A stretch of 64,000 bases of DNA from Mangrovicoccus ximenensis. Its GTDB lineage: Bacteria; Pseudomonadota; Alphaproteobacteria; Rhodobacterales; Rhodobacteraceae. Of this stretch, positions 36,790 through 45,128 are shown piece after piece. Numbering within the stretch: position 1 is the stretch's first letter; each line of letters begins with the position of its first letter. The stretch covers positions 154,760 to 218,759 of the forward strand of contig NZ_QBKZ01000015.1 in NCBI RefSeq assembly GCF_003056725.1. The letters are read 5' to 3'. A model generated the notes under the pieces. That model was not told where the DNA came from and did not search any database. It saw only the letters and a program-made list of their open reading frames with translations. Position numbers and translations under genes: made by a program.

Positions 36790-37722
36790 TCAGGACGGAC
36801 GGCGGTCGAGCCAGCCGAGCGCGAAATCGAGCTTCTGCCGCACGGCGGGCGAGATCACCATCGGATAGGGGTCGGGCTGGCCGAGCGCGCGGCACATGTG
36901 GTTCAGCCCGAGACCGGCCATCTGCGCCCGGTCGAGCAGGCTGCCGCCGTCGAGCGACAGGCCCAGCTCGCCCGCGCTGCGCGCCAGATCCTCCAGGTGC
37001 AGCGCATGGGCGGCAGTCTCGGCCCAGTCCTCGTGCGGATGGGCGGCAGCATATTCGCTGATATGCGTCTCCTGCCAGCCGGGCACGGGGCCGTTGCGGT
37101 AGTAGCTTTCGAGCGCCTCGCCGTAATCGGCCTGCTCATCGCCCATCAGCTGGCGGAAGGCCGGCAGGAAGCCCGGCGCCTCGCGGCCCAGCCGGTCATG
37201 CAGGAAATGCGCGACCTCGTGGCGGACATGGCCGATCATCGAGCGGATCGGCTCGTCGAATTCCTGCTTGCGGCGGATCGCGGTGGCCGGGTCCGCTTCC
37301 ATGATGTTGAGGGTGATCAGCCCGTCGGCATGGCCCATCATCACTACCTGGCGGCGGCCCTCGATCTTCTCCGACATCAGGTGGAATTCCGGCAGCTCCG
37401 GCGTTTCGGAGGCGAACCATCCGAGCCGCATCAGCCCGTCGAAGACCCAGCGCTTGGCCGCTTCGGTGGCGGCGTAGAGCTCGGTCGCGCCGGGCGCCGA
37501 CAGGTCCGGCACCACCGTCGTCGTCGCGCAGCTCAGGCAGAGCGCGCCGGGTTCCGCTGCGGTCCAGGAGCAGCCGAGGCTGTCGCGGTTGGCGCAGAGC
37601 GGGCCCCGGGCGGGCACCAGCGCGCGGGCGGCGGGGTCGTAGGCCAAAGGGTGGCCGTTGGCGCAGTAGCAGCTTTCCGGGAAAACCCGGGAGCCGCAGT
37701 CGGGGCAGGGGAGGATATCCAC
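36790..37722 (-). CDS. Zinc-ribbon putative metallopeptidase (DUF2248-like)
   Basis: About 310 residues. An N-terminal zinc ribbon (CPDCGSRVF...CYCANGHPL; later CANRDSLGCS and CLSC) is followed by a metzincin-like domain with GHVRHEVAHFLHDRL (HExxH) and a downstream GWQETHISEYAAAHPHEDWA helix with possible third ligand and Glu. This is the layout of the putative zinc-binding metallopeptidase family. The start is uncertain: no ATG fits, so GTG at 37722 with AAGGA upstream is proposed. It follows the FNT gene by 46 bases. C-terminus complete. Confidence 0.82.
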   Translation of the reverse strand: MDILPCPDCGSRVFPESCYCANGHPLAYDPAARALVPARGPLCANRDSLGCSWTAAEPGALCLSCATTTVVPDLSAPGATELYAATEAAKRWVFDGLMRLGWFASETPELPEFHLMSEKIEGRRQVVMMGHADGLITLNIMEADPATAIRRKQEFDEPIRSMIGHVRHEVAHFLHDRLGREAPGFLPAFRQLMGDEQADYGEALESYYRNGPVPGWQETHISEYAAAHPHEDWAETAAHALHLEDLARSAGELGLSLDGGSLLDRAQMAGLGLNHMCRALGQPDPYPMVISPAVRQKLDFALGWLDRRPS

Positions 37723-37768
37723 TTGGGCGGGTCCTTGCAGCTTGGGGAAATGTTCGGGCGCGGCGGCG

Positions 37769-38695
37769 TCAGTGTTCGGCGGATTGCTGCGCCTGCTTCC
37801 GGCGGGTGGCCTTGACCTCGATCCGGACCTGCGCCCAGGCCAGCGCGGTGAAGACCAGCGTGCCGCCCAGGATGTTGCCGCAGAGCACCGGCAGCCACCA
37901 TCCGGCAAAGCCGTCGGCCAGCCCGATGCCGCCGTCGAGCACCACCATGGCCAGCTCCACCGAGCCCGCGATCACATGGGTGAAGCCGCCCATCGCGATC
38001 ATCCAGGTCATGGCGCCGATCACGAAGAACGCGCTGGCCTGGGCCTGCGGCAGCAGCCACACGAGCGCGGCGATCAGCACGCCGGCCGGGATGCCTTTCA
38101 GGAATGCCTCCATCGGCAGCAGTTCGACCGCATGCAGCGACACCGCCATCGCCGCCTCGTAGATGTCGCCGGGCAGCACGCCGGGCAGGGACAGGAACCA
38201 GCCCGCCGCGAAGGCGCCCGCGACATTCGCGGCGAGCACGATCGCCCAGAGCCTCATGACACAGCCGAAGCAGCGCCAGCCGGGCGCGGCGAGGAACGGC
38301 AGGACGGTGGTGATCGTGTTCTCGGTAAAGAGCTGCATCCGCCCCATGATCACGATCAGGAAGCCGAGCGAATAGCCCATGTTCTCGATGATCGCCCGCC
38401 AGGGCGCGTCGGGCAGCGCCGAGCGCAGTGCGGCTTCGGCCAGCACCGAAGCCGAGATCAGCAGGCCCGCCGCGACGCCGGACCAGACCAGCGCGCTGGG
38501 GGTGCGGTGCAGCTCCTCGTCGCCGTCGCGGCGCACCACCTCGTAGATCAGCCTGGGCGACAGGCTGGAGGCTTCGGTGACGGTTTCCTCTTCCTCCTCG
38601 GAGGGCAGGGGGTCCTGCTCCTTGATGTCGGCGGTCTGGCGCAGGACGGGCTTCGCCCCGGGCGGGCGGCCCTCGGAGGGGGTCTGGCGTGTCAT
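37769..38695 (-). CDS. Formate/nitrite transporter (FNT) family protein
   Basis: 308 residues: an acidic, disordered N-terminus of about 60 residues (LPSEEEEETVTEASSLS) followed by six TM segments. ENMGYSLGFLIVIMGRMQLFTENT and the matching second-half segment AMGGFTHVIAGSVELAMVVL are the half-helix slots of the FNT pentameric channel fold. This long-N-terminus subgroup differs from FocA; the ion is unknown. ATG at 38695. The upstream 180 bases are shared with the divergent AI-2E-type gene. Confidence 0.85.
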   Translation of the reverse strand: MTRQTPSEGRPPGAKPVLRQTADIKEQDPLPSEEEEETVTEASSLSPRLIYEVVRRDGDEELHRTPSALVWSGVAAGLLISASVLAEAALRSALPDAPWRAIIENMGYSLGFLIVIMGRMQLFTENTITTVLPFLAAPGWRCFGCVMRLWAIVLAANVAGAFAAGWFLSLPGVLPGDIYEAAMAVSLHAVELLPMEAFLKGIPAGVLIAALVWLLPQAQASAFFVIGAMTWMIAMGGFTHVIAGSVELAMVVLDGGIGLADGFAGWWLPVLCGNILGGTLVFTALAWAQVRIEVKATRRKQAQQSAEH

Positions 38696-38878
38696 TGTCA
38701 CTCGTTCCGGATGCATGTCCGACGATGAACGTCCCGGACGCGGCGATTGTTCCGTGACATATCCGGGAACCCGCCGGGCATGGCGGGCGTTGGCCGCGGT
38801 GAGACAGAGAGGAGACCCCCCCATGCCCGCGCCCGCCGCGTCCGCTCCGCAGGTTTACGCCCGCCGGAGCGCCCGCCC

Positions 38879-39991
38879 GTGAAACTGCCCCGCAACGCGC
38901 TCGCCATCGCTGCCGTCATCGTCGCCACGCTCGTTGTCCTGAAGCTGACCAAGGCGATCTCCGCTCCGGCGGTCCTCGCCCTGACCCTGGGCGTCATCAT
39001 CTCGCCGCTGGTGGATTTTGCGGCGCGCAACCGCATCCCGTCGGCCGCCGTGGCCCTGGCCGTCACCTTCGGCACCTGCATGGCGGTCTTCGGAACTGTC
39101 CTCGTGCTGGCGCCCGCCATCGAGGACGCGGTGCGCGAGATCCCCGAAGTGGTCGACGAAGCCCGCGAGACGCTGGAGGGGCTGGTCACGCTCGGCCAGA
39201 ACCTCCAGGAAATGTCCAAGGAAGTGAATGACGCGATCTCCGCAGAGGACAAGGCCACGAGCGTCCCCGCGCCGCCGCCCGATGCCGAGCAGGAGGCGGA
39301 GCTGTTCTCGTTCTGGGATGCCGTGCTCTTCGCGCCGCAAATTGCCGCCCAGGCGCTGGTCTTCCTGGCGACGCTGTTCTTCTTCATCCTGACGCGCCGC
39401 CAGATCTACGACTGGATGGGCGAAACCTTTCCCTCGGGCCGCGAGGATCTGAAGACCAAGGACCTGCTCTACTGGGCGGATGTCTCGGTGTCGCGCTATT
39501 TCGTGACCATCACCGGCATCAACGCGGTGCTGGGCTGCGGGGTCGGGCTGGGGCTCTGGGCGCTCGGCATACCCTCTGCGCCGACTTGGGGGATGCTCGC
39601 GTTCCTGATGAACTACCTGCTCTATCTCGGCCCGGTGCTCTTCGCGCTGTCTTTGCTGATCGCGGGGTTCGTCACCTTCGACGGCATCCTCAGCTACGCG
39701 CCGATGGCGATGTATGTCGCGATGAACTTCACCGAAGGCTATTTCGTGACGCCGACGCTGCTCGGCCACCGGCTGACGCTGAACCCTCTGCTGATCTTCC
39801 TGACGCTGACCGTGTGGCTGTGGCTCTGGGGGCCGGTCGGCGGCATCGTCGCGCTGCCGCTGCTGGTCTGGGTGCTGGCGGTGTCGGGCCAGCTGAAGAT
39901 CACCGAGAGCCCGCGCAAGATCCGGCTGAGGCGGCGCAAGGCCCAGGGCGAGCCGCCCTATCACCCGGTCAGCAGCAAGCTGTCCTCCTGA
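38879..39991 (+). CDS. AI-2E family (PerM-type) membrane exporter
   Basis: About 370 residues with TM segments at the N-terminus (ALAIAAVIVATLVVLKL, AVLALTLGVIISPLVDF), a long soluble helix (about 85-150, acidic) and five to six TM segments in the C-terminal half (TGINAVLGCGVGLGLWALGI, NPLLIFLTLTVWLWLWGPVG), the AI-2E/PerM signature. Start taken as GTG at 38879, with GGAG about nine bases upstream; upstream in-frame codons lack homology. Substrate unknown; members export small molecules or use Na+/H+ exchange. Confidence 0.85.
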   Translation: MKLPRNALAIAAVIVATLVVLKLTKAISAPAVLALTLGVIISPLVDFAARNRIPSAAVALAVTFGTCMAVFGTVLVLAPAIEDAVREIPEVVDEARETLEGLVTLGQNLQEMSKEVNDAISAEDKATSVPAPPPDAEQEAELFSFWDAVLFAPQIAAQALVFLATLFFFILTRRQIYDWMGETFPSGREDLKTKDLLYWADVSVSRYFVTITGINAVLGCGVGLGLWALGIPSAPTWGMLAFLMNYLLYLGPVLFALSLLIAGFVTFDGILSYAPMAMYVAMNFTEGYFVTPTLLGHRLTLNPLLIFLTLTVWLWLWGPVGGIVALPLLVWVLAVSGQLKITESPRKIRLRRRKAQGEPPYHPVSSKLSS

Positions 39992-40057
39992 CCCGGTCCC
40001 GGCCGGACTAGCTTGCCCCCGGCTCCCGGACTGGGAGCTAAAGTATTCCCGGCGAAA

Positions 40058-40095
40058 GGGGCGTTGTTGGACAAATCAGCTGGCGACCGCAGTAG
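40058..40095 (+). mobile_element. IS5/IS903-like end remnant, copy B
   Basis: GGCGTTGTTGGACAAATCAG then CTGGCGACCGCAGTAGCC: the same as 17988-18022 with one difference, in the same orientation. It lies between the AI-2E gene and the secF terminator with no gene cut, so here the remnant sits in intergenic DNA. Confidence 0.6.
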
Positions 40096-40155
40096 CCGCG
40101 CGACGGCCGCAGCGGGACTGGCCGGCTTCCGCGCCTGGCGGCAAGGCGACGGCAG

Positions 40156-40190
40156 GCAAAAGGGCCGCCCCTTGCCGGAGGCGGCCCCTT
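40156..40190 (-). terminator. Intrinsic terminator of the yajC-secD-secF operon
   Basis: GGGCCGCC (40162-40169) pairs with GGCGGCCC (40180-40187). Read on the minus strand the stem is followed by TTTTGCC. It is 40 bases beyond the secF stop, as expected for the operon end. Confidence 0.8.
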
Positions 40191-40227
40191 GAACTCCTGA
40201 TCGCGGCAGCCCACGGGCCGCGGCGCA

Positions 40228-41202
40228 TCAGGCGTCGATATTGGCGAATTGCGTGCCGCCCTTGCCGTCGTTCTTCTTCGACCAGTCGCGCTTGACGCCC
40301 AGCTTCAGCAGGATCGCCGAAGCGACGTAGATCGACGAATAGGTGCCGACGAAAATGCCCCAGATCATCGCGAAGACGAAGCCCCGGATCACGTCGCCGC
40401 CGAGCGCAAACAGCGCGAAGAGCGCGATCAGCGTGGTGAAGGAGGTCATCGTGGTCCGGCTCAGCGTCTCGTTGATCGAGAGGTTCAGCACCTCCTTCAG
40501 CGGCCGCTTCTTGTATTTCTTCAGGTTTTCGCGCACCCGGTCGAACACCACCACCGTGTCGTTCAGCGAATAGCCGACGATGGTCAGCAGCGCCGCGATG
40601 ATCGCCAGGTCGAACTTGATCTGCAGCAGGGCGAAGATGCCGATGGTCAGCGTCACGTCATGCACCAGCGACAGCACGGCGCCGGCCGCGAACTGCCATT
40701 CGAAGCGCAGCCAGATATAGACCAGCACCGCCGCGATGGCGAGCGTGACCGCGATCACCGCCTCGACCACGAGCTCGCCCGAGACTTTCGGCCCGACGCT
40801 TTCCACCGAGGGGAAGGTGATCGACGGATCGACGCCCTGCAGCGCCGCCTCGACATCGGCGATGACCTGCTGCGCCACCGACGCGTCGCCCTCGCCCTGT
40901 GCCTCGATGCGGATCTGCGAGACATGCTGGTCGGCATCGAAGGACGGATCGAAGACCTCGGTGATCGACACGTCGCCGAGGCCCAGCGGCGCGATCGCGT
41001 CGCGGTAGGCGCCGACATCGACGGGCTCGACGCTTTCCGTTCGGATCGTGGTGCCGCCGCGGAAGTCGATGCCGAAATTCAGCCCCATCGCGAAGAACAT
41101 CAGGACCGAGGCGATCATTGCCGCGCCGGAGAACGCGAAGAAGACCTTGGTGAAGCGGAAGAAGTCCCAGTTGGTTTCCTGGGGAACGAGTCTCAGCCGC
41201 AT
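40228..41202 (-). CDS. secF: Protein-export membrane protein SecF
   Basis: 324 residues with six TM segments and the first periplasmic domain. Typical elements: FGIDFRGGTTIRTES, VGPKVSGELVVEAVIAVTLA, LSLVHDVTLTIGIFALL, VVFDRVRENLKKYKKRPL, TLSRTTMTSFTTLIALF. SecF with SecD uses the proton-motive force to pull exported proteins into the periplasm. One base separates it from secD. Complete. Confidence 0.96.
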   Translation of the reverse strand: MRLRLVPQETNWDFFRFTKVFFAFSGAAMIASVLMFFAMGLNFGIDFRGGTTIRTESVEPVDVGAYRDAIAPLGLGDVSITEVFDPSFDADQHVSQIRIEAQGEGDASVAQQVIADVEAALQGVDPSITFPSVESVGPKVSGELVVEAVIAVTLAIAAVLVYIWLRFEWQFAAGAVLSLVHDVTLTIGIFALLQIKFDLAIIAALLTIVGYSLNDTVVVFDRVRENLKKYKKRPLKEVLNLSINETLSRTTMTSFTTLIALFALFALGGDVIRGFVFAMIWGIFVGTYSSIYVASAILLKLGVKRDWSKKNDGKGGTQFANIDA

Positions 41203-41203
41203 G

Positions 41204-42868
41204 TCAGACCTCCAGCGTCTTCGGGCGTTTGCGGGCGAACCAGGCCAGCACGATCAGCCGCGTCACGTAGATCGCGGTGAAGACCGAGGTGATGATGCCG
41301 ATCCCCAGCGTGATGGCGAAGCCCTTCACCGGGCCGGAGCCCATGAAGTAGAGGATCCCCGCGGTGATCAGCGTGGTGATGTTGGCATCGGCAATCGCCG
41401 ACAGCGCCTTCTCGTAGCCAAGCTCAATGGCCCGCGCCGGGCCGCGCGCGGTCTTCAGCTCTTCCTTGATCCGCTCGAAGATCAGCACGTTGGCGTCGAC
41501 CGCCATGCCGATGGTCAGCACGATCCCGGCGATGCCGGGCAGCGTCAGCGTCGCGCCGATCAGGCTCAGCAGGCCGAAGATCAGGCCGATATTGATGATC
41601 AGCGCGATATTGGCGAAGATCCCGAAGAGCCCGTAGGAGGCCAGCATGAAGGCCAGCACGGCGACAAAGGCGACCGCGCAGGCCAGCGCGCCCGCCCGGA
41701 TCGAATCCGCGCCGAGTTCCGGGCCGATCGTGCGTTCCTCGAGGAAGGTCATCTCCGCGGGCAGCGCGCCCGCCCGCAGCAGGACCGCGAGCTGGGTCGA
41801 CTCCTCGACCGAGAAATTGCCGGTGATGATGCCCGACCCGCCGGCGATGTGGCTCTGGATCACCGGCGCCGAGATCACCTCGTCGTCGAGCACGATGGCG
41901 AAGGGCTCGCCGATATGCTCGGCCGTGTAGTCGCCGAAGCGCCGCGCGCCGCCGGGATTGAAGCGGAAGCTCACCGCCGGGCGGCCGTTCTGGTCGAAGG
42001 AGGGCTGCGCGTCGGTGAGGTCCTCGCCCGAGACCACCGGGGCGGTGTCGACGGCATAGAAGGTGCCCGGCTCGTTCATCGAGGCCAGCAGCGCCTCGCC
42101 CGGCTGCACCGGCTGGTGCTCGTCGGTGGTGCGCCCGGTCACCTCGTTGAAGGTCAGACGCGCGGTGGTGCCGATCAGGTCCTTCAGCTCCTGCGCCGAG
42201 CCGATGCCCGGCACCTGGATCAGGATGCGGTCCTCGCCCTGGCGCTGGATGGTCGGTTCGCGCGTGCCCGCCTCGTCGACGCGGCGGCGGATGATTTCCA
42301 GGGACTGGCGCATGGTGCGGTCGTCGGAAGCGGTCATCTCCGCCTCGGACAGCCGCACGACGATGTCGGCGCCTTCGGAGGTCACCTCGAAATCGCGCGC
42401 GCCGACGCCGGTCAGCGAAACGATCGGCGACGAGAGGTCGGCCACCGCCTGCACGGCCTGCTGGATGTTCTCCGGGCGGCTGACGCGGATGCGCAGCTCG
42501 TCCGGGGCGCCGTCCTGGCGGCGGATCGTGCCGATGGCGTCGCGCTCGGCCCTGAGCGCGTTGCGGACCTCGGGCCAGAGATTGTCCATGCGGTCGGCAT
42601 AGACATCGGTCACATGGACCTCGGCCAGCAGATGGGCGCCGCCCCGCAGGTCGAGGCCCAGATTGACGAGGCCCGAGGGGAGGAAGGAGGGCCATCCGCC
42701 CGCCTCGGCCTCGAGCTCGGGCGTTGCCGTCCCGGTCCGTTCGATGGCCTGGACCGCGTCGTTATGGGTCTCGACCCGCGAGTAGAACAGGTTCGGGGCT
42801 GCAAAGAGCAGCCCCGCCACGCACAGGCCCCAGATCAGGACCCGTTTCCAGACCGGGAAATCGAGCAT
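41204..42868 (-). CDS. secD: Protein-export membrane protein SecD
   Basis: 554 residues: TM1 at the N-terminus, a large periplasmic domain (P1 base and head, about 40-370; LGLDLRGGAHLLAEV, RVDEAGTREPTIQRQGEDRI) and five C-terminal TM segments (DSIRAGALACAVAFVAVLAF, GMAVDANVLIFERIKEEL). The ATG overlaps the yajC stop (TGATG), so the three genes are tightly coupled. Length slightly below E. coli SecD, normal for this class. Confidence 0.96.
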   Translation of the reverse strand: MLDFPVWKRVLIWGLCVAGLLFAAPNLFYSRVETHNDAVQAIERTGTATPELEAEAGGWPSFLPSGLVNLGLDLRGGAHLLAEVHVTDVYADRMDNLWPEVRNALRAERDAIGTIRRQDGAPDELRIRVSRPENIQQAVQAVADLSSPIVSLTGVGARDFEVTSEGADIVVRLSEAEMTASDDRTMRQSLEIIRRRVDEAGTREPTIQRQGEDRILIQVPGIGSAQELKDLIGTTARLTFNEVTGRTTDEHQPVQPGEALLASMNEPGTFYAVDTAPVVSGEDLTDAQPSFDQNGRPAVSFRFNPGGARRFGDYTAEHIGEPFAIVLDDEVISAPVIQSHIAGGSGIITGNFSVEESTQLAVLLRAGALPAEMTFLEERTIGPELGADSIRAGALACAVAFVAVLAFMLASYGLFGIFANIALIINIGLIFGLLSLIGATLTLPGIAGIVLTIGMAVDANVLIFERIKEELKTARGPARAIELGYEKALSAIADANITTLITAGILYFMGSGPVKGFAITLGIGIITSVFTAIYVTRLIVLAWFARKRPKTLEV

Positions 42869-43194
42869 CAGGAGGCGGCCGGCTCGGTCTTGGAGACCAC
42901 CTGCGCGAGGGTCGACTTGACCACGCGGATGCGGACCTCGGGCGCGATCTCGACTTCGACTTCGCCGTCATCCTTGACCTTGGTCACCTTGCCGACGATG
43001 CCGCCCTGGGTGATGACCTGGTCGCCGCGGCGGACGGCTTCGATCATCGCCTTGTGCTCTTTGACTTTCTTCTGCTGGGGACGGATCAGCAGGAAGTACA
43101 TGATGGCGAAGATCAGGATCAGCGGGACGAAGCCCTGGATGGCAGCCATCGGTCCGCCGGCGGCGGCTTGAGCATAGGCGGGGGTTGCGAACAT
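42868..43194 (-). CDS. yajC: Sec translocon accessory protein YajC
   Basis: 108 residues with one TM helix (GFVPLILIFAIMYFLLIRPQ) followed by QKKVKEHKAMIEAVRRGD and VITQGGIVGKVTKV, the YajC hallmarks. ATG at 43194 with GAGGGAC upstream. First gene of yajC-secD-secF; forms the SecDF-YajC complex in the inner membrane. Confidence 0.95.
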   Translation of the reverse strand: MFATPAYAQAAAGGPMAAIQGFVPLILIFAIMYFLLIRPQQKKVKEHKAMIEAVRRGDQVITQGGIVGKVTKVKDDGEVEVEIAPEVRIRVVKSTLAQVVSKTEPAAS

Positions 43195-43369
43195 TCTGGG
43201 GGTCCCTCCTCGGGGCAGGTTCAAAGTCGGGCGGAACCTATGCACGGGCGGCGGGAATGGCAAGGCGGGGCGGCGAAATACGCAGGGCGCAGGGCAAAGC
43301 TCCGCGCCGCTTGCCCGGCACCGTGCCGCCAGCTACCGTCGCCGGGACATTTTCAGGAAGGCAATTCCC

Positions 43370-43540
43370 TTGAACGACGACCACGTCCGGCTGCTCGACT
43401 GGCTCTGTTTCCGCCGCTGCCCCGATCTTGGCAAGGCAAGATGGCTCGGCGGACTGATAGGCGCACTGCTCTTCGGGCTCGCGCTGTTCCTCGCTGCCAT
43501 GGTGCTGACAATCATCGGATTGATCTGGGCGCTGTTGCGC
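43370..43540 (+). pseudogene. Small membrane protein cut by an IS end
   Basis: A TTG start with AGGAAGG upstream begins 50-57 residues: a Cys/Arg-rich head (LLDWLCFRRCPDLGKARWLG) and one TM helix (LIGALLFGLALFLAAMVLTI). At about 43527 the sequence becomes the IS5-type end, so the last codons (RKSAEDKALHQN, stop at 43576) are IS-derived. Unknown family; original length unknown. Confidence 0.5.
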
Positions 43541-43584
43541 AAATCAGCTGAAGACAAAGCCCTGCACCAAAATTGAGTCAGAGC
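43527..43584 (+). mobile_element. Two different IS ends abutting
   Basis: GGGCGCTGTTGCGCAAATCA (43527-43546) is the IS903-like end with its outer terminus to the left. After AAGACAAAG comes CCTGCACCAAAATTGAGTCA then GAGC (43561-43584), whose last 13 bases match the junction motif at 9238-9250. No transposase lies between, so two elements or their deleted cores seem fused. The tctC upstream region starts immediately to the right. Confidence 0.55.
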
Positions 43585-43635
43585 CCGAATTCCCGGCCGA
43601 GTGACCAGACATCCACATCTTCGGGAGGAAACGAG

Positions 43636-44589
43636 ATGTACAGCACCCTTCGCAACGTGACCCTCGCAGGCGCCCTCATGGGCGCCGGCATGGCGGCGGC
43701 ACAGGATTATCCGCAGGAACCCATCGAGGTCATCGTCGGCTTCTCGGCCGGCGGCGGCACCGACGTGATGGCCCGCACCGTGGCCCCGTTCCTCGAGAAG
43801 TATCTCGGTGACGGCGCCAGCCTGGTCGTCAAGAACGTCCCCGGCGCCTCGGGCCAGATCGGCGTGACCGAGACCGCCCATGCGGATCCCGACGGCTACA
43901 CCATCGGCACCTACAACCTGCCGGGCATGATGGCGCGCACGCTCGACCGCGAAGCCGACTACGACGCCGACAGCTTCACCTATCTTGCGAACGTCGTGAA
44001 CGATCCGAACGTGATCGTGACCTCGAAGCGCAGCGGGCTCGACACGCTCGACAAGCTGCTCGAGGCGGCGGCCGAAGAGCCCGGCGCGGTGACCGTGGGC
44101 ATGTCCTCGCTCGGCGGCGACGACCACTTCATGCTGACCAAGCTGCAGAACATGACCGGCTCGGAATACACCATCGTTCCGTTCCGCGGCTCTGCACCGG
44201 CGCGCACCGCGCTGCTCGGCGGCCATGTCGCCATGGGCATCCTCAACATCTCCGAGGTCGCGTCCTTCCAGGACCAGATCAACATCATCGGCGTTGCGAC
44301 GGATGAACGCTCGGGCTTCGCGCCGGACGTGCCGACCTTCAAGGAGCAGGGGCTCGAGCTGGTCAACGGCGCGCTGCGCGGCTTCGTCGCTCCGGCAGGC
44401 CTGCCGGATGACGTCCGCGGCGAGCTGCTGGCGGCCTTCGACGCGCTGAAGGACGACGAGGAGTTCCTCGCGGCGATGACCGCCACGGCGAACCCGGTCG
44501 ATGTCGTCACCGGCGACGACTTCCAGGCGCTCAACGCCGAGATCCTCCAGACCGCGACCCAGGTCTGGGAAGAGACTCCCTGGCAGTAA
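43636..44589 (+). CDS. tctC: Tripartite tricarboxylate transporter binding protein TctC
   Basis: A 317-residue periplasmic solute-binding protein of the Bug/TctC family. Signal peptide (residues 1-22), then EVIVGFSAGGGTDVMARTVA, VVKNVPGASGQIGVTETAHA, and GFVAPAGLPDDVRGELLAAF. GGAGGAAACGAG precedes the ATG. First gene of tctCBA. An IS-end remnant ends about 50 bases upstream, so its native promoter may have been replaced. Ligand probably a carboxylate. Confidence 0.92.
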   Translation: MYSTLRNVTLAGALMGAGMAAAQDYPQEPIEVIVGFSAGGGTDVMARTVAPFLEKYLGDGASLVVKNVPGASGQIGVTETAHADPDGYTIGTYNLPGMMARTLDREADYDADSFTYLANVVNDPNVIVTSKRSGLDTLDKLLEAAAEEPGAVTVGMSSLGGDDHFMLTKLQNMTGSEYTIVPFRGSAPARTALLGGHVAMGILNISEVASFQDQINIIGVATDERSGFAPDVPTFKEQGLELVNGALRGFVAPAGLPDDVRGELLAAFDALKDDEEFLAAMTATANPVDVVTGDDFQALNAEILQTATQVWEETPWQ

Positions 44590-44659
44590 GCCGGGAACCG
44601 GACCCGGAGGCCTCTCCCTCCTCCACTCCGGGTCCGGCAAAACCAACAGGAGCGTGACC

Positions 44660-45121
44660 ATGTCCACCCCCCTCAAAGACCGTCTGCTGCGCGCAGAGAC
44701 GCTGGCCGCGGCCGGCATCGTCGTGGTTGCGGCCGGCTTTCTTGTCCCGGCCGCCGCGCTGCCGCCGATGTCCGCGCTGCTGCCGGCCACCATGCTGATC
44801 GCGCTGATCGTGCTGGCGCTGGCGCTGCTGATCTCCGACCAGCGCAAGGCTTCGAAGGGCGAAGCGGCCGAACAGGTGACCCATTCGCCGAAACGGGTCG
44901 CGGGCGCGTTCCTTCTGGTTGTCGCCTATGCGGTCGCCGTCGATTTCGTCGGCTTCTATCCCAGCACGATCGTCTCGGTCCCGCTGGTCGCCTGGATCTT
45001 CGGCTTCCGCAATCCGGCCGGCCTGGCGCTGGCCACCGCCATCACCGTGGGCGCGATCTTCGTCATCTTCAGCCTGGCCATGTCGCAGAGCTTCCCTGCC
45101 GGCCGGCTCTGGACCCTGTGA
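44660..45121 (+). CDS. tctB: Tripartite tricarboxylate transporter small membrane subunit TctB
   Basis: 153 residues with four TM segments and a short basic cytoplasmic loop (ISDQRKASKGEAAEQVTHSP), the TctB layout. AGGAGCG precedes the ATG. It lies between tctC and tctA (seven bases before the latter). TctB families are poorly conserved; the assignment rests on topology and position. Confidence 0.88.
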   Translation: MSTPLKDRLLRAETLAAAGIVVVAAGFLVPAAALPPMSALLPATMLIALIVLALALLISDQRKASKGEAAEQVTHSPKRVAGAFLLVVAYAVAVDFVGFYPSTIVSVPLVAWIFGFRNPAGLALATAITVGAIFVIFSLAMSQSFPAGRLWTL

Positions 45122-45128
45122 GGCCCGC

